The position numbers and the translations under genes were made by a program. The notes under the pieces are model-generated. The model did not search any database and was not told where the DNA came from. It was given only the letters and a program-made list of their open reading frames with translations. This document shows, in pieces, positions 9,048-17,373 of a stretch of 64,000 nucleotides of DNA. The stretch's first letter is position 1. Every line of letters begins with the position of its first letter. The DNA is from Sphingobacteriales bacterium (GTDB lineage Bacteria > Bacteroidota > Bacteroidia > Chitinophagales > UBA2359). The stretch covers positions 4,464,001 through 4,528,000 of the forward strand of contig CP064999.1 in the NCBI GenBank assembly GCA_016700115.1, written 5' to 3'.

Positions 9048-9922
9048 CTGTTAATGAGTTCCAAAATCCTGTTTAAGTCTTTGTCTGAGCTAAAAGGGAT
9101 AACTAATTGCCCGTTACCTTTACTATTTCTCTTAATACTAATTTTTGCTCCGAAATGAGATTCCAAATCTTCTTGCACTTTTCTGATGTGTAAGGGAAGA
9201 TGTGAAGCAGGTTTGGTTTCTTTATTAGATTTTCCGGTCAAGCCACTGACTAAATTTTCGACTTGTCTGACCGATAAACCTTTTTCTAAAATAGCCTGAT
9301 AAATACTTAACTGTCGTTCAATTGTTCCGGCATTAACAAGCGCTCTTGCATGCCCCATGCTAATTTGCCGGGTTTTTAATCCTTGTTGAATTTCGGGTGG
9401 CAGTTTCAGCAAACGCAAATAGTTAGTAACTGATGACCGGTCTTTACCTACCCTTTTGGCCAAAATCTCATGTACAAGATTACATTCGTCAATCAAACGC
9501 TGATAAGTAATTGCCACCTCTAAGGGGTTCAGGTCTTCGCGTTGTATGTTTTCAACCAATGCCATTTCGAGCAGAGTCTGATCATTCGCTGTTCGAATAT
9601 AAGCAGGTATATGGGTCAATCCTGCAATTTTTGAGGCCCGTAGTCGTCGTTCACCTGATATGAGTTGAAACTTGTCTTTGCCAATATATCGAACTGTGAT
9701 GGGTTGCACAACTCCATGTGTGGTGATAGATTCAGCAAGTTCAGCCAACTTTTCCTCATCAAATTCCAATCGGGGCTGGAAGGGATTTTCTTCAATCTGT
9801 TCAACCGGTATATCAGCTACCGTATTGACCAGCTGTTTATCGTTTAATTCATCTGAAATGCTTCCAAGCAAAGCTTGTATGCCTGCCCCCATTTCTTCTT
9901 TCTTATTTTTTGGTTTTGTCAA
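9044..9922 (-). CDS. parB: Chromosome-partitioning protein ParB
   Basis: ParB binds parS sites, spreads as a CTP-dependent clamp and acts with ParA in origin segregation. The 292-residue protein has the N-terminal ParB/Srx domain with NPFQPR (46-51), the CTP-site motif SGERRLRA (89-96) and LVENIQRED (122-130). A helix-turn-helix segment follows (LAKRVGKDRSSVTNYLRLL, about 154-172), then the conserved GHARAL (190-195) and a C-terminal dimerisation region. It lies 27 bases after parA and overlaps the next start by 4 bases. I saw no copy of the B. subtilis-type parS consensus while reading the surrounding sequence, but no systematic search was possible. Confidence 0.95.
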   Translation of the reverse strand: MTKPKNKKEEMGAGIQALLGSISDELNDKQLVNTVADIPVEQIEENPFQPRLEFDEEKLAELAESITTHGVVQPITVRYIGKDKFQLISGERRLRASKIAGLTHIPAYIRTANDQTLLEMALVENIQREDLNPLEVAITYQRLIDECNLVHEILAKRVGKDRSSVTNYLRLLKLPPEIQQGLKTRQISMGHARALVNAGTIERQLSIYQAILEKGLSVRQVENLVSGLTGKSNKETKPASHLPLHIRKVQEDLESHFGAKISIKRNSKGNGQLVIPFSSDKDLNRILELINR

Positions 9923-9949
9923 GTTATTGAGATTTAAAGGTTAGCAGCT

Positions 9950-10741
9950 TTATTTTCTTTCATGTTTGATAGGTGCAATTTTTTGTTTTTCTATCAATTC
10001 CTTTGCAAAGTTAAGATAGTTTACCGAACCCCTGCTGTCAATGTCATACATAATAACAGATTGTCCGACACTCGGTGCTTCACTTAATCTGGCACTTCGA
10101 TGAATAATGGTATCAAACACTAATCCGGGAAAGTGCTTTCTGGCTTCTGAAATGATTTGATTAGACATTCTTAGCCTCGAGTCGTACATCGTCAATAAAA
10201 TGCCTTCTAACAGCAACTCTTTGTTCAAACGTTTTTTGATTATCTTTATCGTATTGAGCAGTTTGCCCAGACCTTCTAAAGCAAAGTATTCACACTGAAC
10301 CGGAATAATAACCCCGTCTGCCGCAGTTAAAGCATTGACGGTTACTAAACCTAAAGAAGGAGAACAATCTATAATAATGATATCGTATTGGTTTCTGATT
10401 GGTTCAAGAAGATCTCGCATCAAAATCTCCCTTTCAAATTGATTGACGAGTTCAATCTCTGCACCTACTAAATCTCTGTGAGATGGGAGGATGTATAAAT
10501 TGGGAACATCAACCTTCATAATGCCATCTATAATATCTGACTTACCAACAAATCCCTGATACAGGCTGATTTTAACTTTGTTATGATCTATCCCCAAACC
10601 AGAGGTGGCATTTGCCTGTGGATCTGCATCTATCAGCAATACTTTGTAATCTAAAATTGCCAAACTTGCAGCCAAACTGATTGAGGTTGTTGTTTTACCA
10701 ACTCCTCCTTTTTGGTTAGCAATTGCCAAAACTTTTCCCAT
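9950..10741 (-). CDS. parA: Chromosome-partitioning ATPase ParA/Soj
   Basis: ParA is a Walker-type ATPase that binds DNA non-specifically and positions ParB-parS complexes. The 263-residue product carries the deviant Walker A motif KGGVGKTT at 11-18, with the signature first Lys. It also has the A' region LLIDADPQANATSGLG and Walker B IIIIDCSPSLG. The length is typical of short chromosomal Soj-type ParA without an N-terminal DNA-binding domain. It is the first gene of a minus-strand operon parA-parB-DUF5683-VWA lipoprotein. Confidence 0.95.
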   Translation of the reverse strand: MGKVLAIANQKGGVGKTTTSISLAASLAILDYKVLLIDADPQANATSGLGIDHNKVKISLYQGFVGKSDIIDGIMKVDVPNLYILPSHRDLVGAEIELVNQFEREILMRDLLEPIRNQYDIIIIDCSPSLGLVTVNALTAADGVIIPVQCEYFALEGLGKLLNTIKIIKKRLNKELLLEGILLTMYDSRLRMSNQIISEARKHFPGLVFDTIIHRSARLSEAPSVGQSVIMYDIDSRGSVNYLNFAKELIEKQKIAPIKHERK

Positions 10742-10842
10742 TTTGTTTGCTTTCTTTCTTTTATCTGTTGTAAAATTTTGTCTTGCCCGACCTGTTCGTT
10801 TATGTATGCCGGTGGTTAGATGCCATAACCTTCCAGCCCAGC

Positions 10843-11526
10843 TCAGACTGTTATGGTTTCACCTATTTTGGGTAATAACAACTTTAATCCTCTTTCAGCA
10901 AATTTACGGATAGCATCTTCGTGGTTGATCTTTATATAGCCAAAAGTGTCGTAATGTACCCCTATAATGGTTTCACATTCTAAAAATTCGGCGGCAATTA
11001 TGGCATCATTAACACCCATAGTAAAGTTGTTGCCGATGGGAAGTACTGCAAAATTCAGATTAGCATATAAAGGAATTAGTTTCAAATCATAAGTCAATGC
11101 AGTATCCCCTGCAAAGTAAAAATAACCTTCTTCGTGATTAATTACATAACCTCCGGGGCCTCCGCCATAAGTTCCATCGGGCAGAACGCTTGAATGAATG
11201 GCATTTACAAATTTAACCACACCAAAATCAAATTTCCATTCACCTCCTGTATTCATAGGATGCCCTTTGGGATAGCCATGCTTATCTCCAAACCAACTCA
11301 CTATCTCATAGTTCGATATGATAGTAGCCTGTGTATTCCGTGCAATAGCCGGTGCATCGGCAATATGATCTCCATGTCCATGTGAAATTAAAATATAATC
11401 GGCTTTGATTGTATTGATATCAATGTGTTTGGCCAGTTCATTGCCGGTGATGAACGGATCGAATAACAAATGTTTATTGCGAACATTAACACTAAAACAT
11501 GAATGACCGTAGTATGTAAACTCCAT
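10843..11526 (-). CDS. UPF0173-type metal-dependent hydrolase
   Basis: The 227-residue cytoplasmic protein has the metallo-beta-lactamase fold. It begins MEFTYYGHSCF, followed by LLFDPFI and the metal-binding HGHGDH motif (residues 49-54), then FAGDTALTYD with the bridging Asp, and a late GVHYDTFG with the last ligand His. Length and motifs match the UPF0173 (YtkL-like) family, whose physiological substrate is unknown. It is transcribed in the same direction as parA, which begins 101 bases downstream. A weak inverted repeat (CCATAAC at 10823-10829, GTTATGG at 10850-10856) overlaps its 3' end. Confidence 0.9.
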   Translation of the reverse strand: MEFTYYGHSCFSVNVRNKHLLFDPFITGNELAKHIDINTIKADYILISHGHGDHIADAPAIARNTQATIISNYEIVSWFGDKHGYPKGHPMNTGGEWKFDFGVVKFVNAIHSSVLPDGTYGGGPGGYVINHEEGYFYFAGDTALTYDLKLIPLYANLNFAVLPIGNNFTMGVNDAIIAAEFLECETIIGVHYDTFGYIKINHEDAIRKFAERGLKLLLPKIGETITV

Positions 11527-11920
11527 AGCAAAAAATTAGGGATTTGATTTTTTATTTTCGGCTGCTAAGATATGGATTTTAAATCAATAAATATCCAAAC
11601 CTACTTCGAGGTTTCTAATTGTAAACCTACTCTGATTTTCATTATTGCCTATGAAACAAAAGGCAAACACTTTTTAAATAGAATTTATTAAAATTCAGAT
11701 AAAAAATTCAAACAAGTTGTTTTTGAAAAATCATTCCCCAGTTTCTGACTTACTCCTTTTCACCACAAATTCAACGTTTGAACAAAGTAAAGTATATCCT
11801 TCCCTAATACATTGGGGTTTTAAAAAACAAAAATGATGTTTGTTCTGTTTGGTTATTTAGATTCAATCTTAACTTTGACCAAACTTTACACACCTATCAC
11901 ATTTTAAAATAACAAATCAA
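11527..11920. other. Intergenic region upstream of the nfu-type gene
   Basis: This AT-rich stretch of 394 bases separates divergent genes. Apart from the promoter described at 11848-11877, I see no gene, RNA or repeat in it. Confidence 0.6.
11848..11877 (+). promoter_or_regulatory. Bacteroidota-type promoter for the Nfu scaffold gene
   Basis: TTTG at 11848-11851, an 18-base spacer, then TAACTTTG at 11870-11877. This matches the Bacteroidota -33 TTTG / -7 TAnnTTTG consensus with near-canonical spacing. The ATG of the Nfu gene lies 43 bases further on. It is the best promoter match I found in the window. Confidence 0.55.
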
Positions 11921-12535
11921 ATGGATACACCCACAAAAATAGTGAGTATATATACAGAAGCCACTCCAAATCCATCCAGCATGAAATTTGTATTAAACAA
12001 AATGCTGCTACCTCAAAACAGCGCTGATTTTCCCACTCGTGAAACTGCTGAAGGAGTTTCACCATTGGCACATGAGTTGTTTGATGCCTTTGATTTTGTC
12101 GGCGGAGTCTTTATTATGAACAATTTTGTAACAATTACCAAAAACTCTGAAGATAAAGACTGGTTCGAGATAGCTCCTCTTCTTCGGGATTTTATAAGGA
12201 CTTATGTTTCTGATGACAGAGAAGTGATTAACACGGCTGCGCTACAAGCTCATTTTACTCAAAATCCTGATGCTAATCCAAACGAAATTTATGCTGATGA
12301 CTCAGAAGTGGTTGTAAAAATTAAAGAATTGTTGGTTAAATACGTACAACCTGCTGTTGAGATGGATGGAGGAGCTATCGTTTTTCGCTCCTTCGAAAAT
12401 GGAGTTTTAACTTTAGGAATGCAGGGTTCATGTAGTGGCTGCCCTTCTTCGACCATTACTTTAAAAGCCGGTATTGAAGGATTGCTCAAACGAATGATTC
12501 CGGCAGTTGAAAGTGTGGAGGCAGAAATGCTTTAA
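11921..12535 (+). CDS. Nfu/NifU-type iron-sulfur cluster scaffold
   Basis: The 204-residue protein has two domains. The N-terminal one (about 8-95) is the Nfu N-terminal domain, opening with EATPNPSSMKFVLNK. The C-terminal one (about 125-204) is the NifU-like domain with CSGC: Cys171 and Cys174 would coordinate a 4Fe-4S cluster at a dimer interface for transfer to apoproteins. The N-terminal Nfu domain plus CxxC layout is like eukaryotic NFU1 rather than E. coli NfuA. It is monocistronic, with a good promoter upstream and a strong intrinsic terminator 33 bases after the stop. Confidence 0.92.
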   Translation: MDTPTKIVSIYTEATPNPSSMKFVLNKMLLPQNSADFPTRETAEGVSPLAHELFDAFDFVGGVFIMNNFVTITKNSEDKDWFEIAPLLRDFIRTYVSDDREVINTAALQAHFTQNPDANPNEIYADDSEVVVKIKELLVKYVQPAVEMDGGAIVFRSFENGVLTLGMQGSCSGCPSSTITLKAGIEGLLKRMIPAVESVEAEML

Positions 12536-12567
12536 CCATTCATTATAAAATCTTACTTATTCTTACT

Positions 12568-12597
12568 AAACATCTGCCTTTAAGCAGATGTTTTTTT
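12568..12597 (+). terminator. Rho-independent terminator of the Nfu gene
   Basis: A perfect 10-bp stem (AAACATCTGC at 12568-12577, GCAGATGTTT at 12584-12593) with a 6-base loop, continuing into a T run. It lies between convergent genes. Confidence 0.85.
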
Positions 12598-12606
12598 GAA
12601 TATGCT

Positions 12607-13758
12607 TTAACTTTCCTGATTGTTAACAAGATTGTAACGCTTCTTAAGTTTGGTTACCGTAGGGATATTATTAAAATGCCATTTTTTAACTATGACGGCA
12701 TCTTTTAGTAAAATTAAACCGGGGTTTGACGTTAACATAGTTTTGAGAACAGTAGCATCAGTTGTACAAAACTCATATTCCGCACCGCTGATTATTTTAA
12801 ATCGCGCTATCTGTTTGGGTGTGGAAGCTGTTAAACACCTGAATCCATATCCGTTTGTTTTACAATATTCGTAAAGTTGATTTAGTCGGGTTTGTACATT
12901 CAAGTTAGACCTGCTGACATCTTCGGCTATTATGAGAAAGTTGTAGTTATGGTCTTGCAGCACTTCCAGTGTAATATCTGTATCATCTTCCGTTTTTATG
13001 GAAAAATCTGTAATCGGAGGAACATAACCTTCTTTAACTAATTTCGTTTCGCGATGATGGAAAGCCCAGTTGTCTTTGTCCTGCCAGGGGAAATTCTGTT
13101 CTGTAAACGGTTTTACTGCTTCAGTTTTTTTGTTGCGATAATACAAAATTGTTTCGTATTCAAAACCGGGAGCATTTTCAGGCATAGCCATACTTTCCAA
13201 GATATTAACACCTTCGGAGTAAGGGCGAAAATCAATGAGCGGAAAATTTAAAGATCCATATATTCCGAGCAGGATATTGAACAGAATTGCCCACATCATG
13301 ATAGAAGAATAACGAAGATAGATATATGAGGCATATTTGTCTGCCCTGAATACAACGGCTAACAAAATCAAACCGGTTAATACTAAAAGCCTTGCGGTAA
13401 AATTGTACAGTGCATTGTCGAATGAAAAAATATCGCCAAAACAAACACAATTATGGATTACATTATTTTGCCACGAAATAAAGGAAACTATCATGGCTGG
13501 AAATGTCATTGCCATAGCCATCCATGTTGCTATTCTTGGTTTTATGCCGGAAAGCAGGGCGACTCCTGAAGCAAATATGGCAGCACAAAATATCAATGCT
13601 ATTGGTAAAGAAAGGACTTCAAAGTCGTCCGCTATAAACAATTTGATGTATTCGTTGATTTTATAGGAAAAACCAACAGCATCCATACCTCGAAAAAGAC
13701 CGAATATTGTCAATATTCCTCCTATTCCTATTCGCAATATGAGAAGTAAGTATTTCAT
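12607..13758 (-). CDS. DoxX/MauE-like membrane protein with C-terminal extracytoplasmic domain (BT_3928 type)
   Basis: The 383-residue protein starts with four hydrophobic helices within the first ~145 residues (YLLLILRIGIGGILTIFGLF, then ALIFCAAIFASGVALL and others). A fifth helix lies near 155-172. An NCVCFGD motif sits in the loop before helix 4 and resembles the CxCFG motif of MauE/DoxX redox proteins. The C-terminal ~200 residues form a soluble domain that reads like a degenerate thioredoxin fold (NFLIIAEDV, PGLILLKDAVIVKKWHF) without a CxxC. The architecture matches the Bacteroidota BT_3928 family. A role in disulfide or redox chemistry is inferred from the family only. The SUI1 gene is just upstream on the same strand, 54 bases away. 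Confidence 0.8.
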   Translation of the reverse strand: MKYLLLILRIGIGGILTIFGLFRGMDAVGFSYKINEYIKLFIADDFEVLSLPIALIFCAAIFASGVALLSGIKPRIATWMAMAMTFPAMIVSFISWQNNVIHNCVCFGDIFSFDNALYNFTARLLVLTGLILLAVVFRADKYASYIYLRYSSIMMWAILFNILLGIYGSLNFPLIDFRPYSEGVNILESMAMPENAPGFEYETILYYRNKKTEAVKPFTEQNFPWQDKDNWAFHHRETKLVKEGYVPPITDFSIKTEDDTDITLEVLQDHNYNFLIIAEDVSRSNLNVQTRLNQLYEYCKTNGYGFRCLTASTPKQIARFKIISGAEYEFCTTDATVLKTMLTSNPGLILLKDAVIVKKWHFNNIPTVTKLKKRYNLVNNQES

Positions 13759-13800
13759 TCAGTCTATGTTTTTAATAAAACACGCTATTGCGGCAATTGG

Positions 13801-13829
13801 AAACCAAAATATTTACCCCATTTTGGTTT
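13801..13829 (-). terminator. Hairpin overlapping the 3' end of the SUI1 gene
   Basis: A perfect 10-bp stem: AAACCAAAAT at 13801-13810 and ATTTTGGTTT at 13820-13829, with a 9-base loop. The stem includes the last codons and the stop of the SUI1 gene. There is no long T run after it on the minus strand, so it may be a weak terminator or an mRNA-stabilising hairpin before the DoxX-like gene. Confidence 0.45.
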
Positions 13830-14157
13830 TGATATAACCCATCACTTTTAAAGTATCCGAAACCTTTTGTTTGAAGTCTCCCTGTAATACAATTTGTCCG
13901 TCTTTCACACTGCCTCCAACTCCACATTTTGTTTTCAATTGTTTGGCCAATGTTTCCAAATCAGATTCTGTTCCTACAAATCCGTGTACCAACGTAACGG
14001 TTTTCCCTCCCCTTCCTTTTCTTTCCATGTTAACACGCAATTGCTGTTTGTCAGGTGGCAAAGATTCGGCAATATTTTCTTCCTCAACATTATTGAAAAA
14101 GTCAGGGTTCGTAGAATAGACAATCCTGTCTTTTTCTTTTAACTTTTTATTGACCAT
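13813..14157 (-). CDS. SUI1/eIF1-family translation factor (YciH-like)
   Basis: The 114-residue cytoplasmic protein has the SUI1 domain in its C-terminal ~80 residues: RVNMERKGRGGKTVTLVHGF, then the KTKCGVGGSVKDGQIVLQGD signature, ending in VMGYIKTKMG. The N-terminal ~35 residues are charged and variable, as in bacterial YciH-type members. By family analogy it may influence fidelity or non-canonical initiation; the bacterial role is poorly defined. The stop codon is embedded in a 10-bp hairpin. It lies between the DoxX-like gene and the split transketolase genes, all on the minus strand. Confidence 0.92.
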   Translation of the reverse strand: MVNKKLKEKDRIVYSTNPDFFNNVEEENIAESLPPDKQQLRVNMERKGRGGKTVTLVHGFVGTESDLETLAKQLKTKCGVGGSVKDGQIVLQGDFKQKVSDTLKVMGYIKTKMG

Positions 14158-14415
14158 AAGTTTAGTTTCAAGAGAATCTTTAAATATAATTAGTTGGACT
14201 GTTTCCCAGAATGTAAGCTTTTAAACCCAATCAAATAATTCGGTAATAGTAAGAAATAAAAGATTGTTGGAAAATAAAGCTATTAGTAAAATGAAAAAGT
14301 AAGCGAAAAATTATCCTTCACTCCAAGAAAAAATATTCAATATTCAAGAATCAAAGTTGCTGAATTGCAAAAAGAGAATTCTGAGATTGAATCTACCACA
14401 ATTTTTCAATATAAA

Positions 14416-15381
14416 CTATAAATAACGTCTGCTTCTGACTTTATGAACTGCACTGACGATATGGTCAGAATCGAGTCCATATTTTACTAAAAGCTCTTCG
14501 GGTTTGCCACTTTCACCAAACTTGTCTTTAACGGCAACCATTTCCATAGGGGCAGGCATTTTAGTAGCCAATAATTGGGCTATACTATCGCCGAGACCAC
14601 CGTTTAGCTGATGTTCTTCGGCTGATACCACACATTTTGTTTTCATAACAGATTGCAGAATAGTTTCCTCATCCAACGGCTTAATCGTGTGGATATTGAT
14701 TACTTCCGCCTGAATTCCTTGCTCAAACAAAACTTTAGCGGCTTCCAAAGCCTGCCAGACTAAATGTCCGCAGGCAAAAATACTGACATCGTTGCCTGCT
14801 TGAAGCAATTGAGCTTTACCCAATTCAAACTCCTGATTTTCGAGGGTAAATACAGGTACCTTTGGACGACCAAAACGGAGGTAAACAGGACCATTAACCG
14901 ATGCAATGGCTTTGGTCGCCAACTTGGTTTGCATATAATCGCAAGGAACCACTACCATCATACCCGGTAACATTTTCATCAATCCAATATCTTCTAAAAT
15001 TTGATGTGTTGCACCGTCTTCTCCAAGGGTAATACCGGCATGTGAAGCACATATTTTAACCGGTTTGCCTGAATAAGCTATAGATTGTCGGATCTGATCA
15101 TAAACCCTGCCGGTCGAAAAATTGGCAAATGTGCCGGTATAGGGTATTTTACCGCCAATAGTTAACCCTGCTGCAATGCCCATCATATTGGCTTCAGCTA
15201 CTCCGGTATTAAAAAAACGATTGGGAAAGGCAGATTTGAACTTGCCCATCTTGAGTGAATCAGTCAAATCTGCACATAGGGCTACTACCTCTGAATTAGA
15301 TTGACCCAATTCAAACAAACCATCGCCAAAACCGCTTCGGGTATCATTGTTGGCTAAAATGGGATAATGCTTTAAAGACAT
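14416..15381 (-). CDS. Transketolase, C-terminal subunit
   Basis: The 321-residue protein equals the pyrimidine-binding plus C-terminal domains of transketolase. It includes RSGFGDGLFEL, ALCADLTDSLKMGKF, the thiamine-contact region NTGVAEANMMGIAAGL, and GITLGEDGATHQ (the His/Asp-containing loop). Together with the neighbouring N-terminal subunit it forms the thiamine-diphosphate enzyme that moves two-carbon ketol units between sugar phosphates in the non-oxidative pentose phosphate pathway. The split form is well known in several bacterial groups and in archaea. It is encoded 100 bases downstream of the N-terminal subunit, presumably on one transcript. Confidence 0.93.
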   Translation of the reverse strand: MSLKHYPILANNDTRSGFGDGLFELGQSNSEVVALCADLTDSLKMGKFKSAFPNRFFNTGVAEANMMGIAAGLTIGGKIPYTGTFANFSTGRVYDQIRQSIAYSGKPVKICASHAGITLGEDGATHQILEDIGLMKMLPGMMVVVPCDYMQTKLATKAIASVNGPVYLRFGRPKVPVFTLENQEFELGKAQLLQAGNDVSIFACGHLVWQALEAAKVLFEQGIQAEVINIHTIKPLDEETILQSVMKTKCVVSAEEHQLNGGLGDSIAQLLATKMPAPMEMVAVKDKFGESGKPEELLVKYGLDSDHIVSAVHKVRSRRYL

Positions 15382-15481
15382 ATTAGTTGTAAGAATTTTA
15401 TTGCGGTGTCAAATAGGGTAATTAAAAAATTGTTTGTTTGAATACTTTTAGGAGATAATAAAGAGACCTGAAATATTAGTA

Positions 15482-16327
15482 TCAATAATCCCCTAAGGTT
15501 TCTGGAAGTTGTGCTAAAGCAACTGCTAATTGTTCGTTATTTGGGGCAACACCATGCCATTTATGAGTTCCTTCCATAAAATCTACTCCTTTACCCATGA
15601 TAGTTTTCATCAGGATTACTACAGGTTTTCCTTGTCCGGACATGTTTTTTGCTTTGGCTAAAGTAGTAAGAATTTCAGTCAGATTGTGACCATCCAAATG
15701 AAGCACTTCCCACCCAAAAGAGCGCCATTTACCCGGTAGATCACCCAATGACATAACTTCATCATTGGGACCATCAATTTGTTGACCATTCCAGTCAACA
15801 GTTGCAATCAGGTTGTCCACATGGTGATGTGCCGCAAACATTGCCGCTTCCCAAATCTGTCCTTCCTGCAATTCTCCGTCTCCATGCAAAGTATAAACCA
15901 AATGATTATCTTCATTTAGCTTTTTTGCCAAAGCCGCACCAATTCCGACAGAAAGCCCCTGACCTAAAGAACCTGAAGCAATTCGAACTCCCGGCAACCC
16001 TTCTTTTGTGGCAGGATGTCCCTGCAAACGAGAATTTATTTTGCGAAAAGTGGCTAACTCTTTAACGGGAAAATATCCGGATCGGGATAACACACTATAA
16101 AAAACCGGGGAAATATGTCCATTAGACAAAAAGAACAAATCTTCATGATGACCATTCATACTAAACGGTTGTGGACGGAATTCCATAACGTTAAAATACA
16201 AAGCGGTCAGAAAATCGGTGCAACCCAAAGAACCTCCCGGATGACCTGATTCGGCAGCATTAGTCATCCGTACTATATCACGGCGAACCTGTGTTGCTAT
16301 TTGTTGAAGCTCGGCAATATTTTTCAT
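15482..16327 (-). CDS. Transketolase, N-terminal subunit
   Basis: The 281-residue product is the thiamine-diphosphate-binding half of a split transketolase. AAESGHPGGSLGCTDFLTAL is the classic N-terminal signature, and HGDGELQEGQIWEAAMFAAH is the diphosphate/Mg2+ motif (GDG...N-type), followed by NLIATVDWNGQQIDG. The open frame extends to 16408, but I choose the ATG at 16327 (MKNIAELQQIATQVRRD). Homologues begin there, and a TATCTTTG box lies between the two starts. Its partner subunit follows downstream. Confidence 0.92.
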   Translation of the reverse strand: MKNIAELQQIATQVRRDIVRMTNAAESGHPGGSLGCTDFLTALYFNVMEFRPQPFSMNGHHEDLFFLSNGHISPVFYSVLSRSGYFPVKELATFRKINSRLQGHPATKEGLPGVRIASGSLGQGLSVGIGAALAKKLNEDNHLVYTLHGDGELQEGQIWEAAMFAAHHHVDNLIATVDWNGQQIDGPNDEVMSLGDLPGKWRSFGWEVLHLDGHNLTEILTTLAKAKNMSGQGKPVVILMKTIMGKGVDFMEGTHKWHGVAPNNEQLAVALAQLPETLGDY

Positions 16328-16368
16328 TTGTTTGTTTAAAGAACCGGACAAATCTTTGTTGTATGCCG

Positions 16369-16376
16369 CAAAGATA
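16369..16376 (-). promoter_or_regulatory. Candidate -7 box for the transketolase genes
   Basis: On the minus strand this reads TATCTTTG, an exact TAnnTTTG match, 41 bases before the chosen ATG at 16327. No good -33 element was seen at the usual distance. If real, transcription starts downstream of the longer open-frame start at 16408, which supports the shorter protein. Confidence 0.4.
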
Positions 16377-16733
16377 ACAATCTGCAGCATAGACTTTATT
16401 AAAAACAATGAAAACTTTGAATTTGACTATCCACTGAATGAGTATTTATCCTGATAACTTATTCGGTATTTTTTAACAGGCATTTTATTTATTTCATGTC
16501 TAAATTGGTTAAAGAACACGACAGTTACTTATAATTTGCATCCAATGAAAGATTGAATCTGAGAGATTTTTTTACTATAAAACCGGCAATTATACTTAAT
16601 ACAAAATAGTCAAACGTTCATCAGTACTCAATTTTCACTGAGTTTTTAGGTTGCACAAATTAAAACTTTGATAATCTGAAGTTAAAAACTACTCCGATAA
16701 TAAAAGGGGAAAAGACTATAGAATGGGGAAAAA

Positions 16734-16860
16734 ATTGTCTTTTTTTGTAAAAAAAATTGTCTTTTTATCGAAGAAAATTGACCTTTTATTGAAGCAAATT
16801 GACCTTTTATTGAAGCAAATTGACCTTTTATTGAAGCAAATTGACTTCTTAAAGATAAAT
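16734..16860. repeat. Tandem array, 21-bp unit, about 6 copies
   Basis: The unit reads approximately ATTGACCTTTTATTGAAGCA plus A. ATTG anchors occur at 16734, 16756, 16777, 16798, 16819 and 16840, so spacing is 21 bases except one of 22. The middle three copies are nearly identical and the outer ones are degenerate. The TTATTGAAG piece recurs in the 42-bp array at 63.7-63.9 kb. Confidence 0.85.
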
Positions 16861-17009
16861 GAAATAAACTTTGGTTCGTTTCTTACTTGAAAAGCTTAGA
16901 AAAAAGCAATCAGAAAGATTTTAATTGAAATTTTCAAAAGGAAAATTGCTTTTGGAGTCCAAAAATTAAATTTATGGACTCAGGAAATTATGATTTTAAG
17001 GAGAAAGCA

Positions 17010-17034
17010 AGTAAGAATTGGTTCATTTCTTACT
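17010..17034. repeat. Inverted repeat AGTAAGAA / TTCTTACT
   Basis: Perfect 8-bp arms at 17010-17017 and 17027-17034 around a 9-base centre containing GGTTCA. The same core (GTAAGAAATGAACC, GTTTCTTAC) appears in the array at 63,675-63,940, so this looks like a solo member of that family. A related stretch with GGTTCGTTTCTTACTT lies near 16,872. Confidence 0.55.
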
Positions 17035-17373
17035 TCTTTTATGATTTTATTTGATTTAAAATTTGGTTTAGGATTCGAATAGTTTGTTTTTTGTGGAAAA
17101 TTGCTACTTACAAAATTAAATCAGTATCATTACTTTATCTGTTTAGCAGTTTAGCTTGAATGATTAGAGTTTTGTCAAAATGCCATTTCACTTAAATAGA
17201 TAGCTATATGTTTTATACTAAAACTGGATTTAGTGAAGGAGTTTTAAAGGCATTAATATAGTTCTTAAAATCAAATGATTTTTGCAACTACCGGTTTAAT
17301 AATTGAAGATAAAAACCTGTAAACAAGGTTGATGTGATTTTATTTTCTCCGGAAAATTAAAGAAATTGACAGT

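Larger units (their letters stand above)
16328..17373. other. Long AT-rich intergenic region with short-period repeats
   Basis: Over 1 kb without a convincing coding frame. It contains the 21-bp tandem array at 16734-16860 and an inverted repeat at 17010-17034, described separately. The remaining sequence is very AT-rich; I see no RNA gene in it. Confidence 0.6.

Noticed and set aside
16328..16408. N-terminal extension of the transketolase N-subunit (27 extra residues)
   Set aside because: The extension does not look like transketolase, and a TATCTTTG box lies inside it. The ATG at 16327 matches the family.
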